This document shows positions 42,103 to 51,605 of a stretch of 64,000 bases of DNA, one piece after another. Origin of the DNA: Scrofimicrobium sp. R131 (GTDB lineage: Bacteria; Actinomycetota; Actinomycetes; Actinomycetales; Actinomycetaceae); NCBI RefSeq assembly GCF_040256745.1, contig NZ_CP138335.1, forward strand, positions 744,001 through 808,000, given 5' to 3'. Both the position numbers and the translations under genes were made by a program. Position 1 is the first letter of the stretch. Each line of letters starts with the position of its first letter. The notes under the pieces were generated by a model. The model made no database searches. It was given only the letters and a program-made list of their open reading frames with translations, and was not told the DNA's origin.

Positions 42103-42198
42103 CTCAGGCAATAGTTGCCATTCGCAAATTCTTATTCTTATCCACAGGCTGCCGAGCTGATGAGCGTCTGTTCGCGTGTATGTGACACGATAGGTCCC

Positions 42199-43308
42199 AT
42201 GCGCATCGTTCACGTTACCGACTGTTTCCTCCCGATGATGGGGGGCATCGAGACCCAGGTGTCCCAACTGGCTGCCCAGCAGGCGCAACGGGGTGACCAG
42301 GTCACCGTGCTTACCTGCACTCCGGGTGAGGTTGAGCTTCCGTATCGGGTCTTGCGCTCGGTCTGGGCCAACCCGGTGCACGCACCGGTGGACCCGCGCG
42401 CACCCCGCCGGTTCCACCAGGTGTTAGAGCGGCTGAACCCCGACGTGGTGCACCTGCACCTGGGGGAGCTGACCCCGGTAGTTCAGGCCCTGCTGTGGCG
42501 CCTGCGGAACGCTCACATTCCCACTCTGGTGACCGTGCATTCCGTCTGGAACCGGCGGGTGACCCTGCCGATTTACCGTTGGTTGGGTAAGTCGTTCAGG
42601 GACGCTCACATTGGCTGGACCGGGGTTTCGCACCTGGTGGCCGGGCTAGTGGCAGAGGCGGTCGGCGCGGAGAACGTGCAGGTCCTCCCGAACGGGGTGG
42701 ACGGGTCCCGCTGGCGGGTGGAACCCGAACCGCACGAGGGGTTGGTAGCGGTAACTGCAGCTCGGTTTGCCCCTCGGAAACGGATCCCAGCCCTGCTGGA
42801 AATCCTGCGGGAGGCGGCCGGAGAGGTAGAACCGGGCAGCCTGCGGGCGGTCCTGGCCGGGGAGGGGCCCGGGTTCGAGTCGGCTCAATCTTTTGTGGAG
42901 CGTCACGGACTTGAGGACGTGATCTCTTTGCCGGGTCGCCTGAGTGCGCCCGAGTTGCGGCGGCTTTACGCGGGAGCAGACGTGTTCGTGTCGCCGTCAA
43001 TCAACGAAGCGGCCTCCATTGCCGCAGCTGAGGCGCAGGCGGCCGGTTTGGCCATTTTGACTCGGAGTCAGTCTGGCCTAGGCGAACGAATTGGCCCCGA
43101 CGAGGGAGTTCGGGCCCAAACCGATGCCGAACTCACCCAGACTCTGGTTGAATGGACACGCCAGCCCGCCCAACTGCAGGCAATCAGGGAGCACAATCGA
43201 GGTACTGTCTGCCCGCTCGACTGGCAGGTGGTGATGCCACAAGTGGACTCCGCCTACAAGTGGGCCCAAGAGCGAGCTGGGCGAAACCTGCCCCAGGCCG
43301 CAGAGTAG
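42199..43308 (+). CDS. Glycosyltransferase family 4
   Basis: 369-aa GT-B enzyme. The N-terminal half starts MRIVHVTDCFLPMMGGIET, with the Gly-rich acceptor loop GGIETQV. The donor half has VLPNGVDGSRW, AARFAPRKR, LAGEGPG, LPGRLSAPELRRLYAGADV and SPSINEAASIAAAEAQAAGL (EX7E-like). Resembles actinobacterial mannosyl- or N-acetylglucosaminyl-transferases acting on lipids or small molecules. The substrate is not determinable. The start is at ATG 42199, where the family N-terminus begins; the upstream frame is unlikely. It ends 20 bp before the LacI-type regulator, with which it may be co-transcribed although unrelated in function. Confidence 0.85.
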   Translation: MRIVHVTDCFLPMMGGIETQVSQLAAQQAQRGDQVTVLTCTPGEVELPYRVLRSVWANPVHAPVDPRAPRRFHQVLERLNPDVVHLHLGELTPVVQALLWRLRNAHIPTLVTVHSVWNRRVTLPIYRWLGKSFRDAHIGWTGVSHLVAGLVAEAVGAENVQVLPNGVDGSRWRVEPEPHEGLVAVTAARFAPRKRIPALLEILREAAGEVEPGSLRAVLAGEGPGFESAQSFVERHGLEDVISLPGRLSAPELRRLYAGADVFVSPSINEAASIAAAEAQAAGLAILTRSQSGLGERIGPDEGVRAQTDAELTQTLVEWTRQPAQLQAIREHNRGTVCPLDWQVVMPQVDSAYKWAQERAGRNLPQAAE

Positions 43309-43328
43309 TAACTGGAAGGGGCAGCATC

Positions 43329-44378
43329 TTGACTGAGCAGGATTCCGCTTCCGCGTCGGACACAGGTCGGCGCCGGCGTTCGTCGGGGACCCGCCCGCCG
43401 TCAATGGCGGATGTGGCAGCGGTGGCTGGCGTTTCGCACCAGACTGTGTCCCGAGTCCTCAATCAGGCCGACGCGGTGCGGCCCGAGACTCGCGACCGGG
43501 TGCTGGCAGCTATCGACCAGCTGGGATACCGACGAAACGAGACCGCCCGGACCCTGGCCACTCGGACCTCCCGCCTAATTGGGGTGATTACAGCCGACTT
43601 TGTCCTTTACGGTCCAGCCACCACGCTGCTATCAATCCAGCTAGCGGCCGCGGAGCGAGGCTACATGGTCTCGGTGGCTACGCTGACCGAGTTCTCAGCG
43701 CAGCGACTCCGGCAGGCCATTGACCAGTTCCTGTCCCAGGGAGTGGCGGGCATCATCATCTCGGCTCCCGTGGTGCGTATTGCCGAAGAGTTGGAACGGA
43801 TCACGGTGCCGGTGCCGAGTATTGCGGTGGCTTCCGGCTGGATCAACCCGGATTCGACCATTGCCAGAATCGGTGTGGGGCAGAGGGTCGGTGTGCGCCA
43901 GGCACTGGAACACTTGGCTGCGACCGGGTGCGACGAAGTTGCCCACTTTGCCGGGCCACCTCACTGGTTTGACTCCGAAGAACGGGCGATTCAGTGGAAT
44001 GAGTCGATGGCGGAGCTGAACCTCCGGTTCGGTGGATATGACCGCGGTGATTGGACAGCAGAGTCGGGCTACGTCATGGCTCAGCGGATGCTGGCCGGGC
44101 ACTTGCCGGAGGCAATTGTGATCGCTAACGACCAGATGGCCCTTGGGGCTCTGCGGGCCTTTGGCGAGGCGGGGGTGCGAGTGGGCAAAGACGTGCGCAT
44201 CGTCGGCTATGACGATGAAGCTGGAACCGCATTTTTCTACCCGTCACTGACCACAGTTCGGCAGGACTTCTTCCGGCTGGGCCGGGAGGCGGTTCAGATG
44301 CTTTTGGCGGTAATTCGCGGAAAAGCGGTTGGCAATATCCTGATTCCTTCGGAGTTGATCGTGCGAGACTCGGCCTAG
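43329..44378 (+). CDS. LacI-family regulator of the arabinose cluster (AraR-like)
   Basis: 349 aa from a TTG start. GGAAGGGG lies 7 nt upstream of TTG 43329, while the next ATG (43404, MADVAAVAG) has no ribosome-binding site. The N-terminal HTH is MADVAAVAGVSHQTVSRVLN with the hinge helix ARTLATRTSRLIGVI. The C-terminal periplasmic-binding-protein-like effector domain includes AIVIANDQMALGALRAF and VRIVGYDDEAGTAFFYP. It sits directly upstream of araD-araA. The perfect palindrome GTTAGCGCTAAC in front of araD is the probable operator, with L-arabinose or a derivative as inducer (inference). Confidence 0.87.
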   Translation: MTEQDSASASDTGRRRRSSGTRPPSMADVAAVAGVSHQTVSRVLNQADAVRPETRDRVLAAIDQLGYRRNETARTLATRTSRLIGVITADFVLYGPATTLLSIQLAAAERGYMVSVATLTEFSAQRLRQAIDQFLSQGVAGIIISAPVVRIAEELERITVPVPSIAVASGWINPDSTIARIGVGQRVGVRQALEHLAATGCDEVAHFAGPPHWFDSEERAIQWNESMAELNLRFGGYDRGDWTAESGYVMAQRMLAGHLPEAIVIANDQMALGALRAFGEAGVRVGKDVRIVGYDDEAGTAFFYPSLTTVRQDFFRLGREAVQMLLAVIRGKAVGNILIPSELIVRDSA

Positions 44379-44449
44379 CCGTCCGGCTGGGCAGCCGCTC
44401 GACTGGGAAACTTCTTCTTCCTTCTGTCCTTCTGTTGGACCGGATGCGA

Positions 44450-44467
44450 TACAATGTTAGCGCTAAC
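44450..44467 (+). promoter_or_regulatory. araD promoter -10 and LacI-type operator
   Basis: TACAAT (44450-44455) is followed directly by the perfect 12-bp palindrome GTTAGCGCTAAC (44456-44467), which would cover the transcription start. The central CG and the symmetry are typical of LacI-family operators. A near-identical site precedes the first sugar transporter. Confidence 0.75.
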
Positions 44468-44579
44468 GTGATCCGGAGTCGGATCCGGAGGCGAAACAAC
44501 GAAGTTCTCCACCCGGCTGTCCAACCCCCAATCCCGCACTCAGCCTGCCAGACGGGGTTTGACACAGAAAGGAAACCCA

Positions 44580-45287
44580 ATGGGGCAACAGCAACAGTGG
44601 TCTCCCGAGATGGAAGCAGCCATCCGAGCGGCGCAGCAGCGCGTATGTGCCCTGCACGCCGAACTGACCCGGTGGAACCTGGTGGTCTGGACCGCCGGCA
44701 ATGTCTCTGAGCGGGTTCGGGGCAGCGCCCCCGACGGCTCTGACGACCTGATGGTAATCAAAGCTTCCGGAGTTACCTACGATCAGCTGACTCCCGATCA
44801 CATGGTCGTGTGTGATCTCGACGGAAACCTCCTTCGCGGCGAGCACTCGCCGTCTTCAGACACTGCTGCCCATGCCTACGTTTACCGCCACCTGCCAGAG
44901 GTTGGTGGGGTCACCCATACGCACTCTTCCTATGCCACGGCTTGGGCGGCCTGCGGCGAGCCAATCCCATGCGTGCTGACCATGATGGGGGACGAGTTCG
45001 GCGGAGAGATCCCGATCGGGCCGTTTGCCCTGATTGGCGACGACTCGATCGGTCGAGGCATTGTCGAGACCCTGTCTAACTCACGCTCACGAGCAGTGCT
45101 GATGCAAAACCACGGGCCTTTCACTGTGGGCCGTGATGCCCAAGCCTCGGTGAAAACTGCCGCCATGGTAGAGGAGGTGGCCAAGACCGTGTTCTTGGCC
45201 CGTCAACTCGGCACCCCCCTCCCGATCCCGGCAGACAAGATTGACGCTCTCTATCAGCGATACCAGCACGTCTACGGACAACACTAG
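44580..45287 (+). CDS. araD: L-ribulose-5-phosphate 4-epimerase
   Basis: 235-aa class II aldolase/epimerase converting L-ribulose-5-P to D-xylulose-5-P, the last step of L-arabinose catabolism before the pentose phosphate pathway. Visible are the phosphate site TAGNVSER and KASGV, zinc ligands in THTHSSYAT (two His) and the third His in [12 protein letters not shown] 44580 follows AGAAAGGAAACCCA. araA starts 14 bp downstream. The ribulokinase that should act between AraA and AraD is not encoded in this window. Confidence 0.92.
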   Translation: MGQQQQWSPEMEAAIRAAQQRVCALHAELTRWNLVVWTAGNVSERVRGSAPDGSDDLMVIKASGVTYDQLTPDHMVVCDLDGNLLRGEHSPSSDTAAHAYVYRHLPEVGGVTHTHSSYATAWAACGEPIPCVLTMMGDEFGGEIPIGPFALIGDDSIGRGIVETLSNSRSRAVLMQNHGPFTVGRDAQASVKTAAMVEEVAKTVFLARQLGTPLPIPADKIDALYQRYQHVYGQH

Positions 45288-45301
45288 GAAAGAGGAACAA
45301 C

Positions 45302-46813
45302 ATGCGAAGTGCAATGGCCGGGCGGGAAGTCTGGTTTCTGACCGGTTCGCAGGAACTGTACGGACCGGACACGCTGGCTCAAGTAGCCCACCAATCCCAG
45401 CAGGTGGTGGAACAGCTCAATCTGTCCGGGGATCTGCCGGTGCCCGTGGTGTGGCGCCCAACGCTGAAAGATCCGGAGGAGATTCGGCGTGTGATCCTTG
45501 AGGCTAACGGGAGAGATGAGGTCGTTGGGGTAATCCTGTGGATGCATACCTTCAGCCCGGCAAAAATGTGGATCACCGGCCTCGGAACCCTTCAGAAACC
45601 CATGCTGCACCTGCACACTCAGGAGAGCGAGCAGTTGCCCTGGGACACCATCGATATGGATTTCATGAATCTGAACCAGTCGGCGCACGGGGACCGAGAG
45701 TTTGCCTACCTGGTGTCGAGGTTGGGCATCAACCGGGAGATTGTGGTCGGCCATGTGAGCCGGCCGGATGTGCGCGCTCGCGTCGCCACTTGGATCCGTG
45801 CCTGCCTTGGTTGGGCAGAAGCGCACCAGCTGAAAGTGGTGCGATTTGGCGACAATATGCGAAATGTCGCCGTGACCGAGGGGGACAAGACCGAGGCTCA
45901 AAGGGTCTTTGGTGTCAGCGTTAACACCTGGGGTGTGACGGATCTGGTTAACCAGCTGGAGCAGGTCAGCGAGGCGGAAGCGGCGGAGCTGGCGCAGACA
46001 TACGAGGAGCTTTACGACGTCCAGCCGGAACTGCGCGTGGGAGGTGAGCGTCACGAGTCCCTGGTGTATGCGGCCCGGCAGGAGATTGCACTGCGCACCT
46101 TCTTGACGGAGCAGGGGGCCACGGCGTTCACCGACACCTTCGAAGACTTGGGAGGATTGCGGCAACTACCCGGCCTGGCCGTTCAACGGCTGATGGCCGA
46201 GGGATACGGGTTTGGGGCTGAGGGGGACTGGAAGACAGCGGTTCTGGTCCGACTGATGAAGGTCATGGGGGAGGGGCTCCCGGGTGGTGCCTCCCTCATG
46301 GAGGACTACACCTACAACCTGGTGCCAGGCCAGGAACTTATCTTGGGTGCTCACATGCTTGAGGTTTGCCCAAGCCTGACCACGACCCGCCCAAGAGTGG
46401 AGATACACCCCCTAGGCATTGGTGATCGAGAAGACCCAGTTCGGATGGTCTTTAGCGCGGATCCGGTCCCGGGCTTGGTGGTAGCGCTCGCAGACCTCGG
46501 CTCTCGCTTCCGGTTGACTGCCAATCTGGTGGATCTGGTCGATCCGCTTGAGCCAATGCCGAACCTTCCGGTGGCGCACGCTGTCTGGAAACCACAACCG
46601 GACCTGGTTACCTCGGCCGAATGTTGGATGCACTCAGGCGGAGCGCACCATACCGCCCTGACAACTGCCGTCTCGGTGGACGTGTTGCGGATTTTTGCGG
46701 ACCTGGCTCGGACCGAACTGATGGTAATTGACGCGGACACTACTACTAGCAGGTTCCGCCAGGAACTGCGGTGGAACAAGCCCGCTTTTGAGTTGAGCGC
46801 TAACTTCCGCTGA
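45302..46813 (+). CDS. araA: L-arabinose isomerase
   Basis: 503-aa enzyme interconverting L-arabinose and L-ribulose in the cytoplasm. N-terminal [13 protein letters not shown] is the family hallmark, as are [12 protein letters not shown] and HTQ. Mn2+ ligands are visible in GFGAEGDWK (Glu), SLMEDYTY (Glu), LGAHMLEV (His) and GAHHTALT (His). The start has GAAAGAGGAACAAC upstream. Immediately downstream of araD and followed by a strong terminator, so the promoter at 44450 drives an araDA operon. Confidence 0.96.
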   Translation: MRSAMAGREVWFLTGSQELYGPDTLAQVAHQSQQVVEQLNLSGDLPVPVVWRPTLKDPEEIRRVILEANGRDEVVGVILWMHTFSPAKMWITGLGTLQKPMLHLHTQESEQLPWDTIDMDFMNLNQSAHGDREFAYLVSRLGINREIVVGHVSRPDVRARVATWIRACLGWAEAHQLKVVRFGDNMRNVAVTEGDKTEAQRVFGVSVNTWGVTDLVNQLEQVSEAEAAELAQTYEELYDVQPELRVGGERHESLVYAARQEIALRTFLTEQGATAFTDTFEDLGGLRQLPGLAVQRLMAEGYGFGAEGDWKTAVLVRLMKVMGEGLPGGASLMEDYTYNLVPGQELILGAHMLEVCPSLTTTRPRVEIHPLGIGDREDPVRMVFSADPVPGLVVALADLGSRFRLTANLVDLVDPLEPMPNLPVAHAVWKPQPDLVTSAECWMHSGGAHHTALTTAVSVDVLRIFADLARTELMVIDADTTTSRFRQELRWNKPAFELSANFR

Positions 46814-46824
46814 GTGGCAAAAGG

Positions 46825-46865
46825 AGCCGGTGGAATCCGCTTTTGCGGGGGCGATTCCACCGGCT
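46825..46865 (+). terminator. araDA terminator
   Basis: AGCCGGTGGAATC pairs perfectly with GATTCCACCGGCT (13 bp) 12 bp after the araA stop, with a short T-rich end. The rest of 46866-47156 is the promoter region of the next operon with no gene. Confidence 0.85.
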
Positions 46866-47015
46866 TTGCGCTGCTCGCTGCTGGTACACGACGATGGCTG
46901 GAAACCGATTAAAGAGTGCAATGACGGGAAAAGAGCCGCTATCCGACCGGACGGTTAAGTTCTGTTCATAAAGGTCACAAGATGGACACGAAGTGATAAC
47001 GGTCCACCGCAGCCG

Positions 47016-47044
47016 TTGCCGACCCGTACTGTGAGCGCTAACAT
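47016..47044 (+). promoter_or_regulatory. Promoter and operator of the first monosaccharide transporter
   Basis: TTGCCG, a 17-nt spacer, then TAACAT. The palindrome GTGAGCGCTAAC (47031-47042, 11 of 12 positions identical to the araD operator) overlaps the spacer and -10, so the same LacI-type regulator probably represses both units. Confidence 0.7.
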
Positions 47045-47156
47045 TACGTGTGATGCGGATGACACGAGCGAATTTACTGCTCGTGATTGTAGGCAAAATG
47101 GCCGCATCGCCAGGAAGTTCTTTCCTAACCCAGACTCGATGAGGAGAAACTCGACC

Positions 47157-48362
47157 ATGAATGTTCCCTTCAAGAATAAGCTGATGGCCGCAGCCGGCCT
47201 TCTGACCGTGGGAGCGCTCGCATTGAGCGGCTGCGATGGAGGCGGCGCCGGTTCAACCAATACTGAGCAGACTGAGTCCGGCGATGCGGCGGCGTCCGGA
47301 GACGCGGGCGAAGCTGAATGCGGCGTCGGGATGACCGTCGGTGTCGCGATGCCCACCCAGACCTCCGAACGGTGGATCGCCGATGGGGAAGCGGTCAAGG
47401 CTGGACTGGAAGAGGCTGGTTACCAGGTTGACCTGCAGTTCGCCAACGACGACATTCCGACCCAAACTCAGCAGATCGACCAGATGATCACCAACGGGGT
47501 GGACGTCCTGGTAATTGCCTCGATCGACGGCACTGCCCTGTCCAGCCAGTTGGACGCCGCCGGCGCTGCCGGTATTCCGGTGATCTCTTACGACCGCCTG
47601 ATTCGCGACAACGAAAACGTGGACTTCTACGTTTCCTTCGACAACTACCTGGTGGGCGTGGCCCAGGGGACCGCTCTGCTCCACGGCTTGGGCCTGGTGG
47701 AAGAGGATGGCACCAAGGCGGCGGATGCGCCCAAGGGGCCACTCAACATTGAGATCTTCGCCGGCTCTCCCGACGACAACAATGCCGGATTCTTCTTCAA
47801 CGGTGCGATGGACACCCTCAAGCCCTACCTGGATGATGGCACCTTGGTGATCAAGTCCGGCCAGACTAAGTTCGACCAGGCAGCCACCCTGCGTTGGTCT
47901 CAGGAAGCAGCACAGAAGCGGATGGAAGACCTGCTGTCCTCCACCTACCCGGACCCGAGCGAGCTGGCAGGCGTGCTGTCTCCCTTCGATGGCATCTCTC
48001 GGGGCATCATCACCGCCCTGCAGGGTGTGGGGTTGGGCCCGACCATCGCTGACGGACTGCCGATTGTCACCGGCCAGGACGCCGAGATTGCCTCCATCAA
48101 GCTGATTGCGGACGGCGTGCAGCAGTCCACCATCTTCAAAGACACTCGTCTGCTGGCAGATCGGGCCGTCCAGGTGGTCCAGGACCTCGCCTGTGGCCGC
48201 GAGCCGGAGGCCAACAACACCACCGACTACGACAACGGGGTGAAGGTTGTTCCTTCGTACCTGCTTGACGTTGTGACCGTGTACCAGGACAACATCGAAT
48301 CCACCGTGATCGAGTCTGGCTACTGGACTGAAGACGAAGTCAAGTCCGGGGTCGCTAACTAG
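47157..48362 (+). CDS. chvE: Multiple-monosaccharide ABC transporter substrate-binding lipoprotein (ChvE-like), first set
   Basis: 401-aa exported binding protein. The signal peptide ends in LALSGC (lipobox), and an acidic Gly/Ala linker follows. The periplasmic-binding type 1 domain contains GVAMPTQTSERW, NGVDVLVIASIDGTAL, VISYDRLIRDNENVDFYVSF, IFAGSPDDNNAGFF and PIVTGQDAEIASIK, the pattern of ChvE/XylF-like proteins for arabinose, galactose, xylose and related sugars. ATG 47157 follows GATGAGGAGAAACTCGACC. A very stable stem-loop separates it from the ATPase gene. The adjacent araDA operon and shared operator point to L-arabinose as substrate. Confidence 0.9.
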   Translation: MNVPFKNKLMAAAGLLTVGALALSGCDGGGAGSTNTEQTESGDAAASGDAGEAECGVGMTVGVAMPTQTSERWIADGEAVKAGLEEAGYQVDLQFANDDIPTQTQQIDQMITNGVDVLVIASIDGTALSSQLDAAGAAGIPVISYDRLIRDNENVDFYVSFDNYLVGVAQGTALLHGLGLVEEDGTKAADAPKGPLNIEIFAGSPDDNNAGFFFNGAMDTLKPYLDDGTLVIKSGQTKFDQAATLRWSQEAAQKRMEDLLSSTYPDPSELAGVLSPFDGISRGIITALQGVGLGPTIADGLPIVTGQDAEIASIKLIADGVQQSTIFKDTRLLADRAVQVVQDLACGREPEANNTTDYDNGVKVVPSYLLDVVTVYQDNIESTVIESGYWTEDEVKSGVAN

Positions 48363-48373
48363 TACCCATGTCC

Positions 48374-48415
48374 GGGCTCGTGCTCAGGTGGTTTTCCTTC
48401 CCTGAGCACGAGCCC
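48374..48415 (+). terminator. 15-bp stem-loop after the binding-protein gene (attenuator / mRNA stabiliser)
   Basis: GGGCTCGTGCTCAGG pairs perfectly with CCTGAGCACGAGCCC around a 12-nt loop, 11 bp after the stop and 24 bp before the ATPase start. No T-run follows. Typical of intra-operon structures that raise binding-protein levels over the membrane components. Confidence 0.8.
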
Positions 48416-48439
48416 CCTCACCAGTGAATTGGTAGTGTG

Positions 48440-49987
48440 ATGACAGAAAACATCTTGGAAATGCGCGACATTTGCAAGAGCTTCTCCGGCGTGCAGGTGC
48501 TAAAGAATGTGAACTTTGATGTTCGCCGTGGTGAAGTTCATGCTCTCTGCGGAGAGAACGGTGCCGGCAAATCGACGCTGATGAAAATTCTGTCCGGCGT
48601 GTACCCTCATGGAGAGTACACAGGACAGATTATCTACCGGGGAACAGAGGCAAAATTCGGCTCCGTGCGCGACTCGGAAAATGCCGGGATCGGCATCATC
48701 CACCAGGAGCTGGCGCTGGTGCCCTACATGACTATCGCGGAAAACCTCTTCCTCGGCTCGAAGAAGCCCACCAAGCTTGGTTTGATTGACTGGAACCAGG
48801 TCAATTCCGAAGCAACCAAAATGCTGCAGCGGGTTGGTTTGCACGAGCCGGTGGTTACCCCGGTCTCTCAACTTGGGGTCGGCAAACAGCAGATGGTGGA
48901 GATCGGAAAAGTTCTGGCCAAGGACGTTGAACTCCTAGTGCTGGACGAGCCCACCGCTGCGCTCAACGACGCTGACTCGGAGGTACTGCTGGATCTGGTC
49001 CGGCAATTGCGAGACTCCGGCGTCACGATCATCATCATCTCGCACAAGCTCAACGAGATCGAAGCGATCGCGGACCGAACCACGATCCTGCGCGATGGCG
49101 AAACGGCCGGCACCCTGGATATGTCCGACCCAGCGGTTACCAAGAACACGATCATCGAGCTGATGGTGGGACGGACCCTGTCACAGTTCTACCCGCCGCG
49201 TCAGTCCAATCCGGGTGAGGTGCTATTCGAAGTAAGGGATTGGACTGTCCATCACCCAACTCAAGAAGACCGTGTCATCATCAAGGACGCCTCGTTCAAT
49301 GTTCGTCGAGGCGAAGTCGTCGGACTCGCCGGGCTAATGGGAGCCGGTCGAACCGAGTTGGCAATGAGTATCTTTGGGCGCACCTACGGCTCAAAGATCA
49401 GTGGTCAGCTGTTCAAGGACGGGCAGGAGATCAAACTGGGGAGCGTGGCCGCCGCTATCAAACACAAGGTGGCCTACGCGACTGAAGACCGTAAGGTCTA
49501 CGGCCTCAACCTGATCGACGACATCCGCCGAAATATTGGCATTGCGGGGATCCATAAGCACTCCAAACGGGGGGTGGTCAACGACAACGAAGAGTTGGCC
49601 GTGGCGATCCGCTATCAAGAGGCGATGAATATTCGCGCCAACAATGTGCTCCAACTGGCCGGCTCGCTCTCTGGTGGAAACCAGCAGAAAGTGGTGTTGT
49701 CCAAATGGCTTTACACCGACGCCGACGTGCTCATTTTGGACGAGCCGACCCGCGGCATTGATGTGGGTGCCAAGTACGAGATCTACACCTTGATCAACGA
49801 CATGGTTGCCCAGGGCAAAGCGGTGATCGTGATCTCCTCGGAACTGGAAGAACTCCTGGGGATTTCCGATCGCATTTACACGCTCGCCTACGGGCGAATC
49901 ACCGGGGAGGTCCCCATCGAAGAGGCCACCCAAACAGAGCTAATGAGACTTATGACTATTGAACCGGTAAGGGAGACGCGCTCGTGA
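48440..49987 (+). CDS. gguA: Monosaccharide ABC transporter ATP-binding protein (GguA/MmsA-type), first set
   Basis: 515-aa double ABC ATPase of the CUT2 class. Domain 1 (about 1-245) has GENGAGKST, LGVGKQQMVEIGKVL (degenerate signature) and LVLDEPTAAL. Domain 2 (about 255-500) has GLMGAGRTE (altered Walker A), LSGGNQQKVVLSKWL and LILDEPTRGIDVGAKYEIY. Domain 2's degenerate P-loop with an intact signature is standard for sugar CUT2 ATPases. ATG 48440 and GTG 48437 are both possible; neither has a good ribosome-binding site. The stop overlaps the permease start (GTGA). Confidence 0.92.
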   Translation: MTENILEMRDICKSFSGVQVLKNVNFDVRRGEVHALCGENGAGKSTLMKILSGVYPHGEYTGQIIYRGTEAKFGSVRDSENAGIGIIHQELALVPYMTIAENLFLGSKKPTKLGLIDWNQVNSEATKMLQRVGLHEPVVTPVSQLGVGKQQMVEIGKVLAKDVELLVLDEPTAALNDADSEVLLDLVRQLRDSGVTIIIISHKLNEIEAIADRTTILRDGETAGTLDMSDPAVTKNTIIELMVGRTLSQFYPPRQSNPGEVLFEVRDWTVHHPTQEDRVIIKDASFNVRRGEVVGLAGLMGAGRTELAMSIFGRTYGSKISGQLFKDGQEIKLGSVAAAIKHKVAYATEDRKVYGLNLIDDIRRNIGIAGIHKHSKRGVVNDNEELAVAIRYQEAMNIRANNVLQLAGSLSGGNQQKVVLSKWLYTDADVLILDEPTRGIDVGAKYEIYTLINDMVAQGKAVIVISSELEELLGISDRIYTLAYGRITGEVPIEEATQTELMRLMTIEPVRETRS

Positions 49988-51162
49988 GTGTCCGAGATTT
50001 CCTGAAGAACACGATGGGAACCAGCATCCGCCAGTCGGGTATTTTCGTTGCGTTTGTCGCCATCGTAATTGCCTTCTCTATCATCAACCCGACGTTCCTC
50101 AGCGCTAACAACCTGACGAACATCGTCCTGCAGTACTCCTACATTTTGGTCCTGGCGATCGGCATGATTCTGGTCATCGTGCTGGCTCAGATCGACCTGT
50201 CGGTGGGATCGGTGGTCGCGCTCACAGGCGCCGTTTCTGCCGTCCTCGTGATCCGCCACGGATTCCCCTGGTGGGTGGGAGTGGTGGCGGCCCTGGCCAC
50301 CGGGATCGCAGTGGGAGTTTTCCAAGGATTCTGGGTTGCCTACGTCGGGATTCCGGGCTTCATCGTCACCCTCGGCGGGATGATGCTGTTCCGTGGTCTG
50401 ACCTACAACGTGTTGGACAACGTCTCCCTCTCTCCGTTCCCCAAGGGTTACTACAACATTGCCAATGGATTCTTGAACGGGCTCTTCGGTGGATACGGGG
50501 TCGATGTCTTCACCCTGGTAATCTTTGCGATCGGCGTGATTGGCTTCGTGTACTTCCAGTGGCGGGCCCGCTCTGAGAAGGTCAAGTACGGCCAGATTGT
50601 CGAGTCGCTTTGGATTTGGGGCATCAAGATGCTGATCCTGGCAGCGGTGGTGATGGCCTTTGGCTACAAGCTGGCCACAGCTCGCGGGCTACCGATTGTG
50701 CTGATCATCCTGGCAGTGTTGATCTTCGTCTACGGCTTCATTTCTCAGCGGACCGTCTTTGGGCGTGATGTCTACGCCATCGGGGGTAACAAGTCTGCTG
50801 CGGCCCTGTCCGGCATCAATGTGAAGACGGTTCAGTTCTGGGTGTTCGTGAACATGGGCTTCCTGTCGGCGGTCGCGGGAATCCTCTATTCGGCTCGGAT
50901 GAACGGCGCGCAGCCATCAGCTGGCAACATGTTCGAGCTGGACGCCATTGCGGCCTGTTTCGTCGGTGGTGCTTCCACTACCGGTGGTATCGGTCGAATC
51001 TCCGGTGCTCTGATCGGTGGTTTGGTCATGGCAGTGCTGTCTAACGGGATGCAGCTAATGGGTGCGTCTACCTCCACCCAGCAGATCATCAAGGGCTTGG
51101 TCCTGCTCCTAGCCGTTGCCTTCGACGTCTACAACAAGCGGCGGGCGGCCGTTTCAGCCTAG
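49984..51162 (+). CDS. gguB: Monosaccharide ABC transporter permease (GguB/MmsB-type), first set
   Basis: 392-aa CUT2 permease with about 10 membrane helices. Conserved blocks are ILVIVLAQIDLSVGSVVALTG, then FIVTLGGMMLFRGLTYNVL, VYAIGGNKSAAALSGIN and FVGGASTTGGIGRISGALIGG. The extra central helices with RARSEKVKYG make it longer than the RbsC type, as in MmsB/GguB. GTG start inside the ATPase stop. A strong hairpin follows. Confidence 0.92.
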   Translation: MSVRDFLKNTMGTSIRQSGIFVAFVAIVIAFSIINPTFLSANNLTNIVLQYSYILVLAIGMILVIVLAQIDLSVGSVVALTGAVSAVLVIRHGFPWWVGVVAALATGIAVGVFQGFWVAYVGIPGFIVTLGGMMLFRGLTYNVLDNVSLSPFPKGYYNIANGFLNGLFGGYGVDVFTLVIFAIGVIGFVYFQWRARSEKVKYGQIVESLWIWGIKMLILAAVVMAFGYKLATARGLPIVLIILAVLIFVYGFISQRTVFGRDVYAIGGNKSAAALSGINVKTVQFWVFVNMGFLSAVAGILYSARMNGAQPSAGNMFELDAIAACFVGGASTTGGIGRISGALIGGLVMAVLSNGMQLMGASTSTQQIIKGLVLLLAVAFDVYNKRRAAVSA

Positions 51163-51180
51163 AAACCGTCGTGCTTCTCG

Positions 51181-51209
51181 GGGCCTCTCCACCATGGGTG
51201 GGGAGGCCC
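51181..51209 (+). terminator. Terminator-like hairpin after the first transporter
   Basis: GGGCCTCTCCACC pairs with GGTGGGGAGGCCC (one G-U pair), 19 bp after the permease stop. No T-run. It separates the two transporter operons. Confidence 0.7.
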
Positions 51210-51319
51210 TAGGCGTGTGTCCAGAGTCGATTGGAGTAGGCCCTTTTAGGCCTCTGATCAGGCATCTTGCCCGGGCCAGGCTCGCGGAGCCGGCAAATAG
51301 TTCTGTTGTGTTACAAAAT

Positions 51320-51332
51320 GGCAACGGTTGCC
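51320..51332. promoter_or_regulatory. Palindrome in the second transporter's upstream region
   Basis: GGCAAC-G-GTTGCC is a perfect 6-bp inverted repeat in the 443-bp interval 51163-51605. It differs from the GTTAGCGCTAAC operators and may bind another regulator. The interval otherwise shows no gene; ATG-started frames there look non-coding. Confidence 0.35.
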
Positions 51333-51605
51333 CGGAGCTGTGGCGGGACGACTCGAGATGGTTTAGTTTTGCTATGAAACATAATGGTTCTCGATGAGGA
51401 GTGACTGTGACGCAAAACGAGCTCTTCGGCCCGGCGGGCTGACTCTTCATCCCCTCAGGTCTCGGCAATCCCGCGGTGGGGTGGCTACCAACTGGTCGCT
51501 CCGGCATCCCGTCAGGCACCGGGACATCAATCGGGTTTCCGGGTGGGTCCGACAGGCTCGCCTCGGATTCAGTAGCGCAACAAAACGAACAAAGGAGTCA
51601 GAATA

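Noticed and set aside
50100-50115. AGCGCTAAC in the first permease gene (also near 31382 and 46796) as LacI-type operators
   Set aside because: They are half-palindromes inside coding sequence (for example codons for Ser-Ala-Asn), without symmetry on the other side or a promoter.
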